Source: Gandjariella thermophila | GTDB taxonomy: Bacteria > Actinomycetota > Actinomycetes > Mycobacteriales > Pseudonocardiaceae | Length of the DNA: 64,000 bases | Reading direction: 5' to 3' | Assembly (NCBI RefSeq): GCF_005405885.1 | Contig: NZ_BJFL01000001.1 | Span: forward strand, 345,312 to 409,311 | In this document: piece after piece, positions 8,076 through 17,337 of the stretch | Layout of the letters: every line of letters starts with the position of its first letter | How positions within the stretch are numbered: position 1 is the stretch's first letter | Position numbers and translations under genes: made by a program | Notes under the pieces: model-generated | What the model was told of the DNA's origin: nothing | The model's input: the letters and a program-made list of their open reading frames with translations, nothing else | Databases searched by the model: none

Positions 8076-8408
8076 GTGCGGAAGCTGTCACTGGACGCCC
8101 TGGCTCGCGAGCACCTGGAGACCGCGGCGCGATCGGCGAGCGGGCGCAGCGGGACCACCGTGTACGGCGGGCACGAGCAGGTCCTCCGGCAGACCCTGGT
8201 GGCGATGCGGGCCGGCACGTCGATGGCCGAGCACGAGAACCCCGGCGAGGCCACCCTGACCGTGCTGCGCGGCCGGGTCCGGCTGGCCACCGCGGACGCC
8301 ACCTGGGAGGGGCGCTCGGGGGATCTCCTAGTGCTGCCACCGGCCCGGCACAGCCTGGAGGCGATCGAGGACTCCGTGGTCGTGCTCACCGTGGCCAAGT
8401 TGCGCTGA
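8076..8408 (+). CDS. Small cupin-domain protein
   Basis: About 110 residues forming a single cupin barrel: LVAMRAGTSMAEHENPGEATLTVLRGRVRL is cupin motif 1 with H and E ligands, followed by GDLLVLPPARHSLEAIEDSVVVLTV as motif 2. Small cupins of this type bind a metal and often act as regulators or in small-molecule turnover; substrate unknown. GTG 8076 is preferred, though no clear ribosome site precedes it, so a leaderless transcript or an earlier start at 8055 is possible. Confidence 0.75.
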   Translation: MRKLSLDALAREHLETAARSASGRSGTTVYGGHEQVLRQTLVAMRAGTSMAEHENPGEATLTVLRGRVRLATADATWEGRSGDLLVLPPARHSLEAIEDSVVVLTVAKLR

Positions 8409-8440
8409 CCGCGCCGGCCGACCCGAGTTCCCCTCCGGGG

Positions 8441-10162
8441 CTACGCTCCCCCACTCGGCTCGGTCTGCCGCGCCCGCGCCAGGTCGTCCGGCATCCGCGG
8501 GTCGGGTGCGCCGCTCCGCGAGATGGCACCGACCACCGCGTGCTCGGGGAGCACCGGCTCGGTGTCACGGTTGGCCGAGCCCAGCAGTTCGGCGCCGTCC
8601 TCGGGAACGACCAGCGGCACCGCATGCTGCAGGATCACGGACACGGACCGCAGTTGCACGATCATCCGCTGCCGCAGTTCGTTGAGCGACCGCACCTCGC
8701 GCGCGGCCCGGTCGACGAGGTCGTCGGCGTGCTCGGTGGCCTCGGCGACCAGCCGCTCGGCCCGCTCGGCGGCGACCCGCTCGCGTTCGGCGGCCGCCTC
8801 GTTCGCTTCCCGGACCAGGCGGTCGGCCTCCTCGGCGGCCGCCCGCTCGCGTTCCTCGGCCCGCTCGGTGGCCTCGGCGAGGCGCCGCTCCGCCTCCTCG
8901 GCCGCCTCGCGCACCCGCCGCTCCGCCTGCTCGCTCGACTCCCGAGTGACCCGCGCGGCGTGCTCGTCGGCGTCGTGGACCACACCTTCGGCGTGCTGGT
9001 CGGCCTCCCGGGTGACCCGCTCGGCGTACTGGTCGGCCTCGCGGGTGACCCGCTCGGCCTGCGCCACGGCAGCCCGTTCGCGTTCCTCGGCCCGCTCGGT
9101 GGCCTCGGCGAGGCGCCGCTCCGCCTCCTCGGCCGCCTCCCGGACCAGCCGTTCCGCCTCGTCGGTCGCCTCGCGGACCATGCGCTCCGCCTCCTGCGCC
9201 GCGGCGGCCTCGCGGCGTTCGGCGTAGTCGGTGGCCACCTGCTCGCGCTCCTCGGCGCGCCGGTTGGCCTCGCGGACCAGCCGTTCCGCCTCGTCGCTGG
9301 CCTCCCGGACCAGGCGTTCCGCCTCGTCGGTGGCCTGCAGGACCAGGTGCTCCGCCTGCTGCGCCGCGGCGGCCTCGCGGCGTTCCGCGTACTCCGTGGC
9401 CTCGCGGACCAGCCGCTCCGCTTCCTCGGTGCCTTCCCGCACCCGCTCCTCGGCCTGCTCGGCGGCCTCGGCGAGGCGCCGCTCCGCCTCCTCGGTCGCC
9501 TCGCGCACCCGCCGCTCGGCCTCGGCACGGCTGGCGTTGTCCCGCTCGGCCATTTCCCGCAGCGCCTCGGAACGGCGGGCGGCCATGGCGATCTCGAAGT
9601 CCTTCTGGATCTCCTGCCGGCGCCGCTCGGCCTCGGCGTCCAACCGGTGACGCTCGCGCTCGGCCTGCTTGGTCATCGCGTCGACCTCGGTGCGGGTGCG
9701 CTCCATGGCGGCGCGGTGCTCGTTGGTGGCCTCCTGGTGGCGCCGCTCCGCCTCGGCGATCAGCCGCTCGTACTGCGACCGCAGCCGCGCCGCGGCCTCC
9801 TCGGCGGTGGCCCAGCTGTACTCGGCCGCGGCCTGGGCACGCTCGGTGATCTCCGCGGCCTCGGCCTCGGCCAGTTCCAGCCGCCGGCGTAGCCGCTCGT
9901 CGAGTGTCTCCGCGGTGATGGGCTCGGTGCACAGGCGGTCGACCTTCGCCTTGAGCTGGTGGATCTCGGAGCGGGCCGCCTCCAGCTGCGCGCTGACATC
10001 GCGCACCTGGGAGACCGCCTCGTCCCGATCCGCGATCACCAGCCGCAGCTCGGACTCCACCCGGCCGAGGAACTCCTCGACCTGGCCACGGTGAAACCCG
10101 CGCCAGACCGAGTCGAACCCGGCGCGCAGCGGAAGCAGGTCGCCGTCGTCACTGAAAGCCAT
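8441..10162 (-). CDS. DivIVA-like long coiled-coil protein (Scy/FilP-type)
   Basis: A 573-residue protein. The N-terminus (about residues 10-45, LRAGFDSVWRGFHRGQVEEFL) is a DivIVA-type membrane-curvature domain; the rest to about residue 510 is continuous coiled coil made of heptad-like A-E-R-x-x-R-E-A units, with no proline. A short non-helical tail follows. Such proteins organise polar growth and cytoskeletal filaments in mycelial actinobacteria. ATG 10162 has GGGGATGCGAG directly before it. The repeats are highly similar at DNA level, so copy number may vary between strains. Partners cannot be inferred from neighbours. Confidence 0.8.
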   Translation of the reverse strand: MAFSDDGDLLPLRAGFDSVWRGFHRGQVEEFLGRVESELRLVIADRDEAVSQVRDVSAQLEAARSEIHQLKAKVDRLCTEPITAETLDERLRRRLELAEAEAAEITERAQAAAEYSWATAEEAAARLRSQYERLIAEAERRHQEATNEHRAAMERTRTEVDAMTKQAERERHRLDAEAERRRQEIQKDFEIAMAARRSEALREMAERDNASRAEAERRVREATEEAERRLAEAAEQAEERVREGTEEAERLVREATEYAERREAAAAQQAEHLVLQATDEAERLVREASDEAERLVREANRRAEEREQVATDYAERREAAAAQEAERMVREATDEAERLVREAAEEAERRLAEATERAEERERAAVAQAERVTREADQYAERVTREADQHAEGVVHDADEHAARVTRESSEQAERRVREAAEEAERRLAEATERAEERERAAAEEADRLVREANEAAAERERVAAERAERLVAEATEHADDLVDRAAREVRSLNELRQRMIVQLRSVSVILQHAVPLVVPEDGAELLGSANRDTEPVLPEHAVVGAISRSGAPDPRMPDDLARARQTEPSGGA

Positions 10163-10766
10163 CTCGCATCCCCGCCTCACACCCGAAATGCGTAGCCAGA
10201 TCTACGGAGCACTACCGGTTTCCGTTCTACACCAGCTAACGACGGACCGCTCCATGATGAAACGGTCATTTGGACGATCACTCTGCGCAGTCATAGCGCA
10301 CGATTACCGCCCGTTCCTCACTCGTCGGCCACGAACGGATGAACTCCTGGTCACGACGCCCCGCCGGGACAGGACCGCGTCGCCCCAGGGTTGTATCCGC
10401 ACCAATGACCGGGGGATGAGGTGTCACCCAACCGCCCGGTCCGTCCACTTTCCGGCCATTTTCCGACAAGAATGCAGTAACCCAGCGTGTTCAATTACCC
10501 GATCGGGTGATCGTTGGCGTGTCGCCGATCGACACGCCGGGCCCCGGCCGCCCACCCCCTACCACGGGGGTCCGGTGTGGACGGTCGTGGCGGCCCCGCG
10601 ACCGAGAGCGGGTGGTCCGGCCGATGCGGTGGCCGAGTGGCCGGGGACACGGAAAGCGGCTCCGGCCGCTGGGCCGGCCGGCCACGGCTTCTAGGGTTGA
10701 CCCGCCTTCCGCGCGGGCGCGGCGGGGAGGACAAGTACCCGAGGAAGCACTTCGAGGAGGGCCGCC
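10163..10766. other. Intergenic region between the coiled-coil gene and crtI
   Basis: This 600-base divergent gap has an unusually AT-rich left half (10180-10500) and a GC-rich right half. It holds a perfect 12-bp palindrome, ACCCGATCGGGT, at 10497-10508, about 260 bases before crtI, a candidate operator for the carotenoid operon. No convincing gene is seen. Confidence 0.5.
10497..10508. promoter_or_regulatory. Palindrome ACCCGATCGGGT upstream of crtI
   Basis: A perfect 12-bp palindrome in the intergenic region upstream of the carotenoid genes. Carotenoid operons are often controlled by light-dependent MerR or TetR/MarR-type repressors; which factor binds here is not known. Confidence 0.4.
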
Positions 10767-12275
10767 GTGCGCACGGTGCCCGGTCCGACCGACCATGTGG
10801 TCGTCGTGGGTGCGGGCCTCGCCGGCCTGTCCGCCACGCTGCACCTGCTCGGCGCCGGGCGGCGGGTGACCGTGCTGGAGCGCGCCGCCGAGCCGGGCGG
10901 CCGATGCGGGCGGCTGACGCTGGGCGGCTACCGGATCGACACCGGGCCGACCGTGCTGACCATGCCCGAGCTGGTCGAGGATGCCCTGGCCGCGGTCGGC
11001 GCCACCCTGGGCGAGCACCTCGACCTCGTCCCGCTGCACCCCGCGTACCGGGCCCGGTTCGCCGACGGCAGCACGCTAGACGTGCACACCGACCCGGAGG
11101 CGATGGCGGCGGAGGTGCGCCGGCTGGCCGGGCCGCGCGAGGAGGACGGCTACCGCCGGCTGCGCGCCTGGCTCACCCGGCTGTACCGGGTGCAGGCGGA
11201 CACCTTCATCGGCGCCAACTTCGACTCGCCGCTGGACCTGCTCACCCCGCGGCTGGCCCGGCTCGTCGCGCTCGGCGGCTTCGGCCGGCTGGACGCCGCG
11301 GTCGGCCGGTTCCTGCGGGATCCCCGGCTGCGCCGGGTGTTCACCTTCCAGTCCCTCTACGCCGGCCTCGCGCCGCACCGCGCACTGGCCGCGTACGCCG
11401 TGATCGCCTACATGGACACCGTGGCCGGGGTGTACTTCCCGCGCGGCGGCATGCACGCGCTGCCCCGGGCACTGGCCGCAGCGGCGACCGGCGCCGGCGC
11501 CGAGATCCGCTACGGCCGCACGGCGACGGCGCTGGAACGCCGCGGCGACCGGATCATCGCGGTGCGCACCGCGGACGGGGACCGGCTGCCCTGCGACGCG
11601 GTGGTGCTCACCCCGGACCTGCCGGCCGCGTACCGGCTGCTGGGCGGGCGGCCTCGGCGGCCGTTTCCGGTGCGCTGGTCGCCCTCCGCGGTGGTGCTGC
11701 ACACCGGGAGCACCGGGTCCTGGCCGGACCTGGCCCACCACACCATCTCCTTCGGCACGGCGTGGCGGCGCACCTTCGCCGAGATCACCCGGCACGGGCG
11801 GTTGATGTCCGATCCTTCGCTGCTGGTCAGCACGCCCACACTGACCGAACCGGGGCTCGCCCCGGTGGGTAGGCAACTGCACTACGTGCTGGCCCCTGCG
11901 CCGAACCTGGCCACCGGCCCGATCGACTGGTCCCGGCTCGGCCCCGCCTACCGCGACGAGCTGGTACGCACGCTGGAACGCCGCAGCCTGCCCGGCCTCG
12001 GTGCCGCCATCGACGCCGAGTACCTGGTCACCCCGGCGGACTGGGCCGCGGCCGGGCACCCGGCCGGCACCCCGTTCTCCGCCGCGCACACCTTCGCGCA
12101 GACCGGGCCGTTCCGGCCGGCCAACCTGGTCGCCGGGACAAGCAACGCGGTGCTCGCCGGCTGCGGCACCACGCCCGGCGTGGGCATCCCACCGGTGCTG
12201 ATCTCCGGCCGGCTGGCCGCCCAGCGGATCACCGGGCCGGTGGCCGCGCGAGCGAACGCCGGAGCGATCCGGTGA
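10767..12275 (+). CDS. crtI: Phytoene desaturase
   Basis: A 502-residue CrtI-type FAD enzyme that dehydrogenates phytoene toward lycopene. The N-terminus has the dinucleotide fold ([20 protein letters not shown] followed by E at the end of the second strand, [12 protein letters not shown]), then the family signature [15 protein letters not shown], and a C-terminal [25 protein letters not shown] segment for FAD contact. GTG 10767 follows GAGGAGG by 6 bases. The stop overlaps the crtB start (GTGA), so the two are translationally coupled. Confidence 0.93.
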   Translation: MRTVPGPTDHVVVVGAGLAGLSATLHLLGAGRRVTVLERAAEPGGRCGRLTLGGYRIDTGPTVLTMPELVEDALAAVGATLGEHLDLVPLHPAYRARFADGSTLDVHTDPEAMAAEVRRLAGPREEDGYRRLRAWLTRLYRVQADTFIGANFDSPLDLLTPRLARLVALGGFGRLDAAVGRFLRDPRLRRVFTFQSLYAGLAPHRALAAYAVIAYMDTVAGVYFPRGGMHALPRALAAAATGAGAEIRYGRTATALERRGDRIIAVRTADGDRLPCDAVVLTPDLPAAYRLLGGRPRRPFPVRWSPSAVVLHTGSTGSWPDLAHHTISFGTAWRRTFAEITRHGRLMSDPSLLVSTPTLTEPGLAPVGRQLHYVLAPAPNLATGPIDWSRLGPAYRDELVRTLERRSLPGLGAAIDAEYLVTPADWAAAGHPAGTPFSAAHTFAQTGPFRPANLVAGTSNAVLAGCGTTPGVGIPPVLISGRLAAQRITGPVAARANAGAIR

Positions 12276-13216
12276 GCGCGGCCGAACTGGACGCCGCCGG
12301 CATCCGGGAGCCCTGGCTGCGCGCCGCCTACCGGCACTGCCGGCGGCTGCACGCCGCGTACGGGCGCACCTATTTCCTGGCCACCCGGCTGCTCACCCCG
12401 GCGCGGCGACCGGCGGTGCACGCACTGTACGGGTTCGCCCGGTGGGCGGACGAGATCGTGGACGCCGTGCAGCCCGGCGCCGACACCGCCGGCCGCGCCG
12501 CCGAGCTGGACCACCTGGACCGGCTGCTGCGGGCCGGCCTCGCCCGGGGCAGCAGCACGCACCCGGTGGTCGCCGCCGTGGTGGACACCGCCGCCCGGTA
12601 CCGCATCCCGCACCGGCACTTCGCCGCGTTCCTGCGCTCGATGCGGATGGACCTGGACACCACGGCGTACCCGGACTATGCGGCGCTGTCCGAGTACGTG
12701 CACGGCTCCGCCGAGGTGATCGGGCTGCAGGTGCTGCCGGTGCTGGGCACGGTGGTGCCGAGAGAGCACGCGGAGCCGCACGCCGCCGCGCTGGGCGAGG
12801 CGTTCCAGCTCACCAACTTCGTCCGCGACGTCGGCGAGGACCTGGACCGCGGCCGGCTGTACCTGCCCGCCGACGAGCTGGCCGCGTTCGGCGTGGACCG
12901 GGACCTGCTGCTCTGGTGCCGCCGCACCGGGCGCACCGACGCCAGGGTGCGCAGGGCGCTGGCCCACCTGGTGGCCCGCACCCGTGCGGTGTACCGGCGC
13001 GCGCGGCCCGGGATCGGCATGCTCGACCCGGCGTCCCGGCCGTGCGTGGCCACCGCGTACACGCTCTACGGCGGCATCCTGGACGCCATCGTGGCCGCGG
13101 ACTACGACGTGCTCGGCCGCCGGGCCGTGGTGGCCCGGCGGCGCCGGCTCGCCGTGGCTGGCCCGGCGGTGGCCCGCACCGCGCTCACCCGGGCATGTCG
13201 GTTGCTGCGCCGGTGA
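12272..13216 (+). CDS. crtB: Phytoene synthase
   Basis: A 314-residue enzyme that joins two geranylgeranyl diphosphates to phytoene. Both Mg-diphosphate motifs are visible: ADEIVDA (DxxxD) near residue 65 and [18 protein letters not shown] (DxxxD) near residue 190, the latter a PROSITE-type signature for squalene/phytoene synthases. It starts within the crtI stop. No crtE, cyclase or ketolase gene is adjacent, so the final pigment cannot be deduced. Confidence 0.93.
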   Translation: MSAAELDAAGIREPWLRAAYRHCRRLHAAYGRTYFLATRLLTPARRPAVHALYGFARWADEIVDAVQPGADTAGRAAELDHLDRLLRAGLARGSSTHPVVAAVVDTAARYRIPHRHFAAFLRSMRMDLDTTAYPDYAALSEYVHGSAEVIGLQVLPVLGTVVPREHAEPHAAALGEAFQLTNFVRDVGEDLDRGRLYLPADELAAFGVDRDLLLWCRRTGRTDARVRRALAHLVARTRAVYRRARPGIGMLDPASRPCVATAYTLYGGILDAIVAADYDVLGRRAVVARRRRLAVAGPAVARTALTRACRLLRR

Positions 13217-13239
13217 GGCATGGGGGGCATCATCGGCCC

Positions 13240-13650
13240 ATGGATCTGGACGCGGCGCGGGAGGTCATCCGCACCCAGCACCGAGCGGTGCTGGCCACCA
13301 TGCGAGCCGACGGCACCCCGCAGATGTCCCCCGTGCTGGCCACGGTCGACGATGCCGGGGACATCCTGGTCAGCACCCGGGAGACCGCGTACAAGGTGCG
13401 CAACGTGCGGCGGGACCCCCGGGTGTGGCTGTGCGTGCTGCCGGACGGCTTCTTCGGCCGGTGGCTGCAGGTGGACGGCGAGGCGGAGATCGTGCCGTTG
13501 CCCGAGGCGATGGACGGGCTGGTGGACTACTACCGGCGGATCTCCGGCGAGCACCGCGACTGGGCGGAGTACCGGGACGCGATGGAGAGCGAGCGGCGCG
13601 TACTGCTGCGGGTGCGGCCGCGCCGCGCCGGACCTGACCGCAGCGGATGA
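13240..13650 (+). CDS. PPOX-class (pyridoxamine-phosphate-oxidase-like) flavin/F420 protein
   Basis: A 136-residue split-barrel protein with the PPOX/FDOR pattern: HRAVLATMRADGTPQMSPVL, ILVSTRETAYKVRNVRRDPRVWLCVL, then WLQVDGEAEIV. The family includes F420H2-dependent reductases of actinobacteria; R-x-x-N-V-R-R-D-P-R is the usual cofactor-phosphate region. It starts 24 bases after crtB, possibly in the same transcript, but an unrelated function is equally possible. Confidence 0.82.
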   Translation: MDLDAAREVIRTQHRAVLATMRADGTPQMSPVLATVDDAGDILVSTRETAYKVRNVRRDPRVWLCVLPDGFFGRWLQVDGEAEIVPLPEAMDGLVDYYRRISGEHRDWAEYRDAMESERRVLLRVRPRRAGPDRSG

Positions 13651-13990
13651 CCGCCGACCAGCGCGTTCCTCCCGCCGCGGCGGGATGGCCGACCCCCCTC
13701 CGGCACGGTCGTCCGGGCGCGTAGGATCGCGCCCGGCTCGCTCGGCGCGGCACCCCACCACCAACCGCGGGCGTCGACCGAGCGCACCCCGACAATCGAG
13801 TTACCCTCGACGACCAAATCGGTAGTGGCGGCATTCCTCATCTACTCAGGGTGGCGATGCATTCGCCATTCCGGTGTGCCGACACCATCGAGCGGGTGAC
13901 CACACGCTAGATTGACACGACCCCGGATAGCGTATTGTGACGAGCGTTACCAATCCCTGCCGGCCCGACGCGAAAGGGATCTCCAGGCGC
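13651..13990. promoter_or_regulatory. Intergenic region with a sigma70-type promoter at 13912-13938
   Basis: No gene is seen in this 340-base gap. A perfect -35 TTGACA at 13912-13917 is followed 15 bases later by TATTGT (13933-13938), a plausible vegetative promoter. It supports starting the next gene at ATG 13991 rather than the in-frame GTG at 13937, which would overlap the -10. Confidence 0.5.
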
Positions 13991-14659
13991 ATGGCCCAGC
14001 CGTTGATGGTCCACCTTCCGGCACCCCGCGTGCTGATCCGCCAGGCCGGCAAGCACCTGCTCGAGGCGACCCTCGTCCCGCTGGTGCTGTTCTACGCGGT
14101 GCTGACCACGGCCGGGCTGGACGGCGCGCTGTTCGCCGCGCTGGGCTGGTCGTTCGCCGCACTGGGATTCCGCGTCGTGCTGCGCAAGCCGGTGCCCGCG
14201 GTGCTGCTGCTGACCACGCTGCTGCTGGTCGCACGCACCCTGGTCAGTCTCTACACCGGTAGCGTCTTCCTCTACTTCCTGCAGCCGACGCTGCAGAATT
14301 TTCTGATCGCCTTCGTGTTGCTGGCCACCGCCGCGTTCGAGCGGCCGTTCATCGCCAAGCTGGCCGACGACTTCTGCGCATTTCCGACATCGTTCAGCGG
14401 GCATCCGCACGTGCAGCGGTTCTTCCGCCGCGTGTCGCTGCTGTGGGCGCTGGTGTTCACCACGAACGGCGCCGCCACGCTGTGGATGCTGGCCCGGGAA
14501 ACGCTGGGGAACTTCCTGGTGGTCAGCACGGCAGGCTCGTGGACGGTGGTGGCCGTCGCGGCGTTCGGCTCGCTGTGGTGGTTCCGGCGCGCGCTGCGCG
14601 ACCACAACATCCACCTGCGTCTCGGTCCGCCGCCCGCGATCGCCACGGCCGGAACCTGA
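13991..14659 (+). CDS. VC0807-like integral membrane protein
   Basis: About 222 residues with five to six hydrophobic segments (for example LLEATLVPLVLFYAVLTTAG, AVLLLTTLLLVARTLVSL, NFLIAFVLLATAAF, LLWALVFTTNGAATLWML, SWTVVAVAAFGSLWWF). The middle has the motif FLYFLQPTLQNFL followed by ERPFIAKLADDFCAFP, seen in actinobacterial VC0807 / septation-protein-A-like membrane proteins of unknown role. AAAGGGATC lies upstream of ATG 13991. Function unknown. Confidence 0.65.
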   Translation: MAQPLMVHLPAPRVLIRQAGKHLLEATLVPLVLFYAVLTTAGLDGALFAALGWSFAALGFRVVLRKPVPAVLLLTTLLLVARTLVSLYTGSVFLYFLQPTLQNFLIAFVLLATAAFERPFIAKLADDFCAFPTSFSGHPHVQRFFRRVSLLWALVFTTNGAATLWMLARETLGNFLVVSTAGSWTVVAVAAFGSLWWFRRALRDHNIHLRLGPPPAIATAGT

Positions 14660-14830
14660 AACGGCGAGGCGGGCCATGAACGCTTCGCGGTCTCCCGTCG
14701 CGTACGCCTCCGGCGGCCGAGCGGACCAACGACCAGACGACCACCTGCGCCCGCACGAAGTGCTCGAAACGGCGTAGGTTAACGCCGTTCGGCCCTGCGG
14801 CGGCGGAGAAGGGCCGACGGGAGGTGGACC

Positions 14831-15265
14831 TTGAGCACCATGCGGATCCACAACGCCGTGGGTCATCTCATCCGGCGCGCGATGCAGGCGCATACCGCCG
14901 TATGGACCGAGGAGGTCGGCACCGAGCTAACCTCGTTGCAGTTCAGCGTGCTCAACGAGGTACGCGCGCAGCCCGGCATCGATCAGCGCACGCTCGGCGA
15001 GCGCATCGCGCTGGACAAGTCGACCACCGCGGACCTGGTGGCCCGGCTGGTTCGCCGCGGGCTGCTGGAACGCACCCGCGACGAGTTCGACGCGCGGCGC
15101 AACGTGTTGCGGCTGACCGACGCCGGGGTGCAGGCGCATGCGGCGACCCTGCCGTTCGCGCAGCGCACCCAGCGCCGGCTGCTTGCCGCGCTGTCCGCCG
15201 AGGAACGCGCGATGTTCAAGCGGCTGCTCGCGGTGGTCATCGAGGCATCCCCGGACGGCACCTGA
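14831..15265 (+). CDS. MarR-family transcriptional regulator
   Basis: A 144-residue winged-helix protein: LTSLQFSVLNEVRAQPGIDQRTLGERIALDKSTTADLVARLVRRGLLERTRDEFDARRNVLRLTDAG carries the recognition helix and wing in the usual order. Start TTG 14831 follows GGGAGGTGG; ATG 14840 is an alternative. It lies between a membrane protein and the SARP gene, convergent with the latter. The ligand and targets are unknown. Confidence 0.85.
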   Translation: MSTMRIHNAVGHLIRRAMQAHTAVWTEEVGTELTSLQFSVLNEVRAQPGIDQRTLGERIALDKSTTADLVARLVRRGLLERTRDEFDARRNVLRLTDAGVQAHAATLPFAQRTQRRLLAALSAEERAMFKRLLAVVIEASPDGT

Positions 15266-15351
15266 CAGTCCATTCCGGACCGGACGTGCCGCGCCGCCTC
15301 CGAGCCGCGGCGACACGACCGCGGTCTGGAACCCGCACGGGCGGCGCATGG

Positions 15352-16125
15352 TCAGCGCAGCAGATGCTCGAATGGTGCGATCAGGCCCTGCATCTGTGCT
15401 GACGGCTCGATACCGAGCTCCTCGGACATCAGTTGCCGGCACCGTTCGAAGGCGCGGAGCGCCTCGCTGACGTTGCCCTCGGCGAGATGCACCTCGACCA
15501 CGGTGCGGTGCGCGCTCTCCCGGAGCGGGTCGGCCGCGACCGCGGCCAGCGCCGCCTCGACCGCCTCGGCGTGCTGCCCCTGGCTGGCCATGTGGCCGGC
15601 GAGCTTCTCCAGCGAGTGCAACCGCATCTGCCGCAGCCGCTCCCGCTCGAACAGCACCCAGTCGTCGTACCAGCCGGGCAGCAGGTCGCCGGTGTGCGCC
15701 AGCTCGCTGATGTCGTGCGACCAGTGCAGGTGGCCGTTCTCGCTGCCGTCCGCCTTGAGCAGGTCCTCCATGATCGAGACCATGTGGTGCACGTCGACGG
15801 TGACGCCCTCGCGCAGTGCCAGCTGGCCGCGGGTGTCGTCGAGCAGCAGCGAGGCGTCGTCGCCCCACCGCCAGAGCAGCGAGCGCAGGGATCCCAGCGC
15901 GTGGCTGTCCGACGTCTCCGGCCACAGCGTGCTGGCCACCAGGCGGCGCAACTGCCGGCCGCGCAGGGCCAGCAGCGCGAGCAGCCGCTGGCAGCCGGGC
16001 GGCACCTCGATGCTGCGCCCGTTTTGGCGCAGGTCCCATCGGCCCAGCAACACCAGGTGCGTTCCGTCGGAATTGACCTTCGAGCGATCCGGTTCTGCTT
16101 TCCGTCGGCTCGACGTCGCCTCCAT
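15352..16125 (-). CDS. SARP-type regulator (winged helix + BTAD)
   Basis: A 257-residue small SARP: an OmpR-like winged helix (HLVLLGRWDLRQNGRSIEVPPGCQRLLALLALRG) followed by a bacterial transcriptional activation domain with the typical LLPGWYDDWVLFERERLRQ and ALRAFERCRQLMSEELGIEPS segments. SARPs activate secondary-metabolite clusters by binding direct repeats spaced 11 bp in front of the -10. Exactly such repeats precede P1, P2, P4 and P6 downstream, so this is the prime candidate activator of the peptide cluster. GGGGA precedes ATG 16125. Confidence 0.85.
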   Translation of the reverse strand: MEATSSRRKAEPDRSKVNSDGTHLVLLGRWDLRQNGRSIEVPPGCQRLLALLALRGRQLRRLVASTLWPETSDSHALGSLRSLLWRWGDDASLLLDDTRGQLALREGVTVDVHHMVSIMEDLLKADGSENGHLHWSHDISELAHTGDLLPGWYDDWVLFERERLRQMRLHSLEKLAGHMASQGQHAEAVEAALAAVAADPLRESAHRTVVEVHLAEGNVSEALRAFERCRQLMSEELGIEPSAQMQGLIAPFEHLLR

Positions 16126-16517
16126 GCCGGTCCCCTTCCCCCCGGGGCGTCAGCGGGCATTTCCCCCTCGTTGGCTTCGCCGCCTGTGCCCACGTAGGCA
16201 GCATAAGCGGAGCTGGCAAACACGCAGATGAAACACCGCATTGAGTGAAGATCACATCAATGGGCGGCGCTGTCTTCCGCGCGCATTGACGCTCGGTGAA
16301 AAATCCGCGGCGTATCGTCACCGCGCTGATCACCTTATCGGTCGGGCCGGCAACACTCGTGGCCGGTGCTCCACGCGCGCTGACGGCCATTGTGATCATT
16401 GCGGCTCAGTGCCTGGGTGAGCCGCGGTCGCGGGGCGAGATCGTATTCCGCGCTTCTGGGACGGAGCGGAAACGGCGTGGCGATGCGCCACACCTCGCCG
16501 ATCATCGGGTAAAGCAT
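16126..16517. other. Intergenic region upstream of the SARP gene
   Basis: The left part (16190-16330) is AT-richer than the surroundings and probably holds the SARP promoter on the minus strand. No gene or clear repeat is seen before the duplicated segment begins near 16518. Confidence 0.4.
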
Positions 16518-16664
16518 CCGGCCGGGTGGCCACCGGACCGGCGAATCGCGTCGTCGACCGCGATCGATCCGTGAAAAGCCTTCCGACCTGCCGTGTTCCG
16601 CTCGCGACGCACCCGAGCGGTGACGCTGTGGCCAGCCGAAAGAGGGAGGGAACGTGCGCGGGTC

Positions 16665-16697
16665 GTGACGTGCTGGTGACGCGACCACTGCTGTATT
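16665..16697 (+). promoter_or_regulatory. SARP-type operator/promoter of P1
   Basis: GTGACG at 16665-16670 and again at 16676-16681 (11-bp period), then 10 bases, then TGTATT at 16692-16697 as a -10. A -35 is absent, as expected for SARP-activated promoters. The peptide start is 55 bases further on. Confidence 0.6.
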
Positions 16698-16752
16698 TCC
16701 GCAGGTCCGGATCACCGGACAGATACGAAGAACGGAACAACGGGAGGTTCCC

Positions 16753-16977
16753 ATGGATCGCACCTTCGCCGTGCTGGAGGCGCAGGAGATCGAGCTGCTG
16801 CCGCGCCGGGTGGCGCTGGCCACGATCAGCGGCACCGGCAGCAACAACTCCGTCAGCCAGACGTTCGCTCCGGCCCTGAGCCCGGCGCAGACGATCACCC
16901 TGGGTGGTTCCGACACCGGCGCGGGCGCCGAGCACGTCACCGCCGTCCAGCTGCAGACCCTGACCATCCACGGCTGA
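16753..16977 (+). CDS. Precursor-like peptide P1, 74 residues
   Basis: Short gene with a strong ribosome site (GGGAGG). The leader-like part carries LEAQEIELLPRRVAL at residues 8-22, the motif shared at the same position by all six peptides in this cluster. The downstream part is Ser/Thr/Gly-rich with no cysteine (ATISGTGSNNSVSQ...) and ends in a beta-prone TAVQLQTLTIHG. No signal peptide. It closely matches P4 (19506). Inferred role: precursor cleaved or exported by the RRE-M50 proteins downstream; it could also be a small structural or signalling peptide. Confidence 0.75.
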   Translation: MDRTFAVLEAQEIELLPRRVALATISGTGSNNSVSQTFAPALSPAQTITLGGSDTGAGAEHVTAVQLQTLTIHG

Positions 16978-16988
16978 CCCGGCGTGAT

Positions 16989-17025
16989 GTGGCCGCTCGC
17001 GGGCCGATCGCCCGCGGGCGGCCAC
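16989..17025 (+). terminator. Hairpin after P1
   Basis: Arms 16989-17004 and 17010-17025 pair over 16 bp (one G-T wobble) around a 5-base loop, 12 bases after the P1 stop. There is no T-run, as is common in high-GC actinobacteria. It may terminate or stabilise the P1 transcript. Confidence 0.6.
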
Positions 17026-17247
17026 CGCCCCCTCCGCACGACCGTTCCCCTCCGCACGACCGTTCCCCAACCGCACCGCCCGTCCTCCGGCGATGCCTCC
17101 GGCAACGCGCCGATACCGGGAGATCCGGTACATTCTTCTCTGGCGCCTTCGCCCGAAATAGCCCGCGACCTGCACACTTCCGCGCATAAGTCACTCGACC
17201 GGGCGTAGCTGCAATCACTCGAATGGCGCACGTCACCTCTCTATCGT

Positions 17248-17280
17248 GTGACGAGCCAGTGACGAACCTGTTGGTCGTAT
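17248..17280 (+). promoter_or_regulatory. SARP-type operator/promoter of P2
   Basis: GTGACG at 17248-17253 and 17259-17264 (11-bp period), 10 bases, then TCGTAT at 17275-17280 as a candidate -10. Same architecture as in front of P1 and P4, though the surrounding sequence is not duplicated. Confidence 0.55.
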
Positions 17281-17337
17281 GTCCGCCGTCCGGGTCAAGA
17301 GATCCGGAAGAAGGAACGAGACATACGGAGGTTCCCT

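Larger units (their letters stand above)
16518..16977 (+). repeat. Direct repeat copy A (promoter, leader and peptide P1)
   Basis: This ~460-base segment recurs at 19272-19730 in the same orientation. The two begin with the same ..GGGTGGCCACCGGACCGGCGAA block, share the GACCTGCCG.GTTCCG and GACCAGCCGAAAG blocks, the GTGACG repeats, the CTG.TGTATTTCCGC block, the ribosome site and the peptide gene. It is a dispersed tandem duplication of an expression cassette. Confidence 0.75.
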
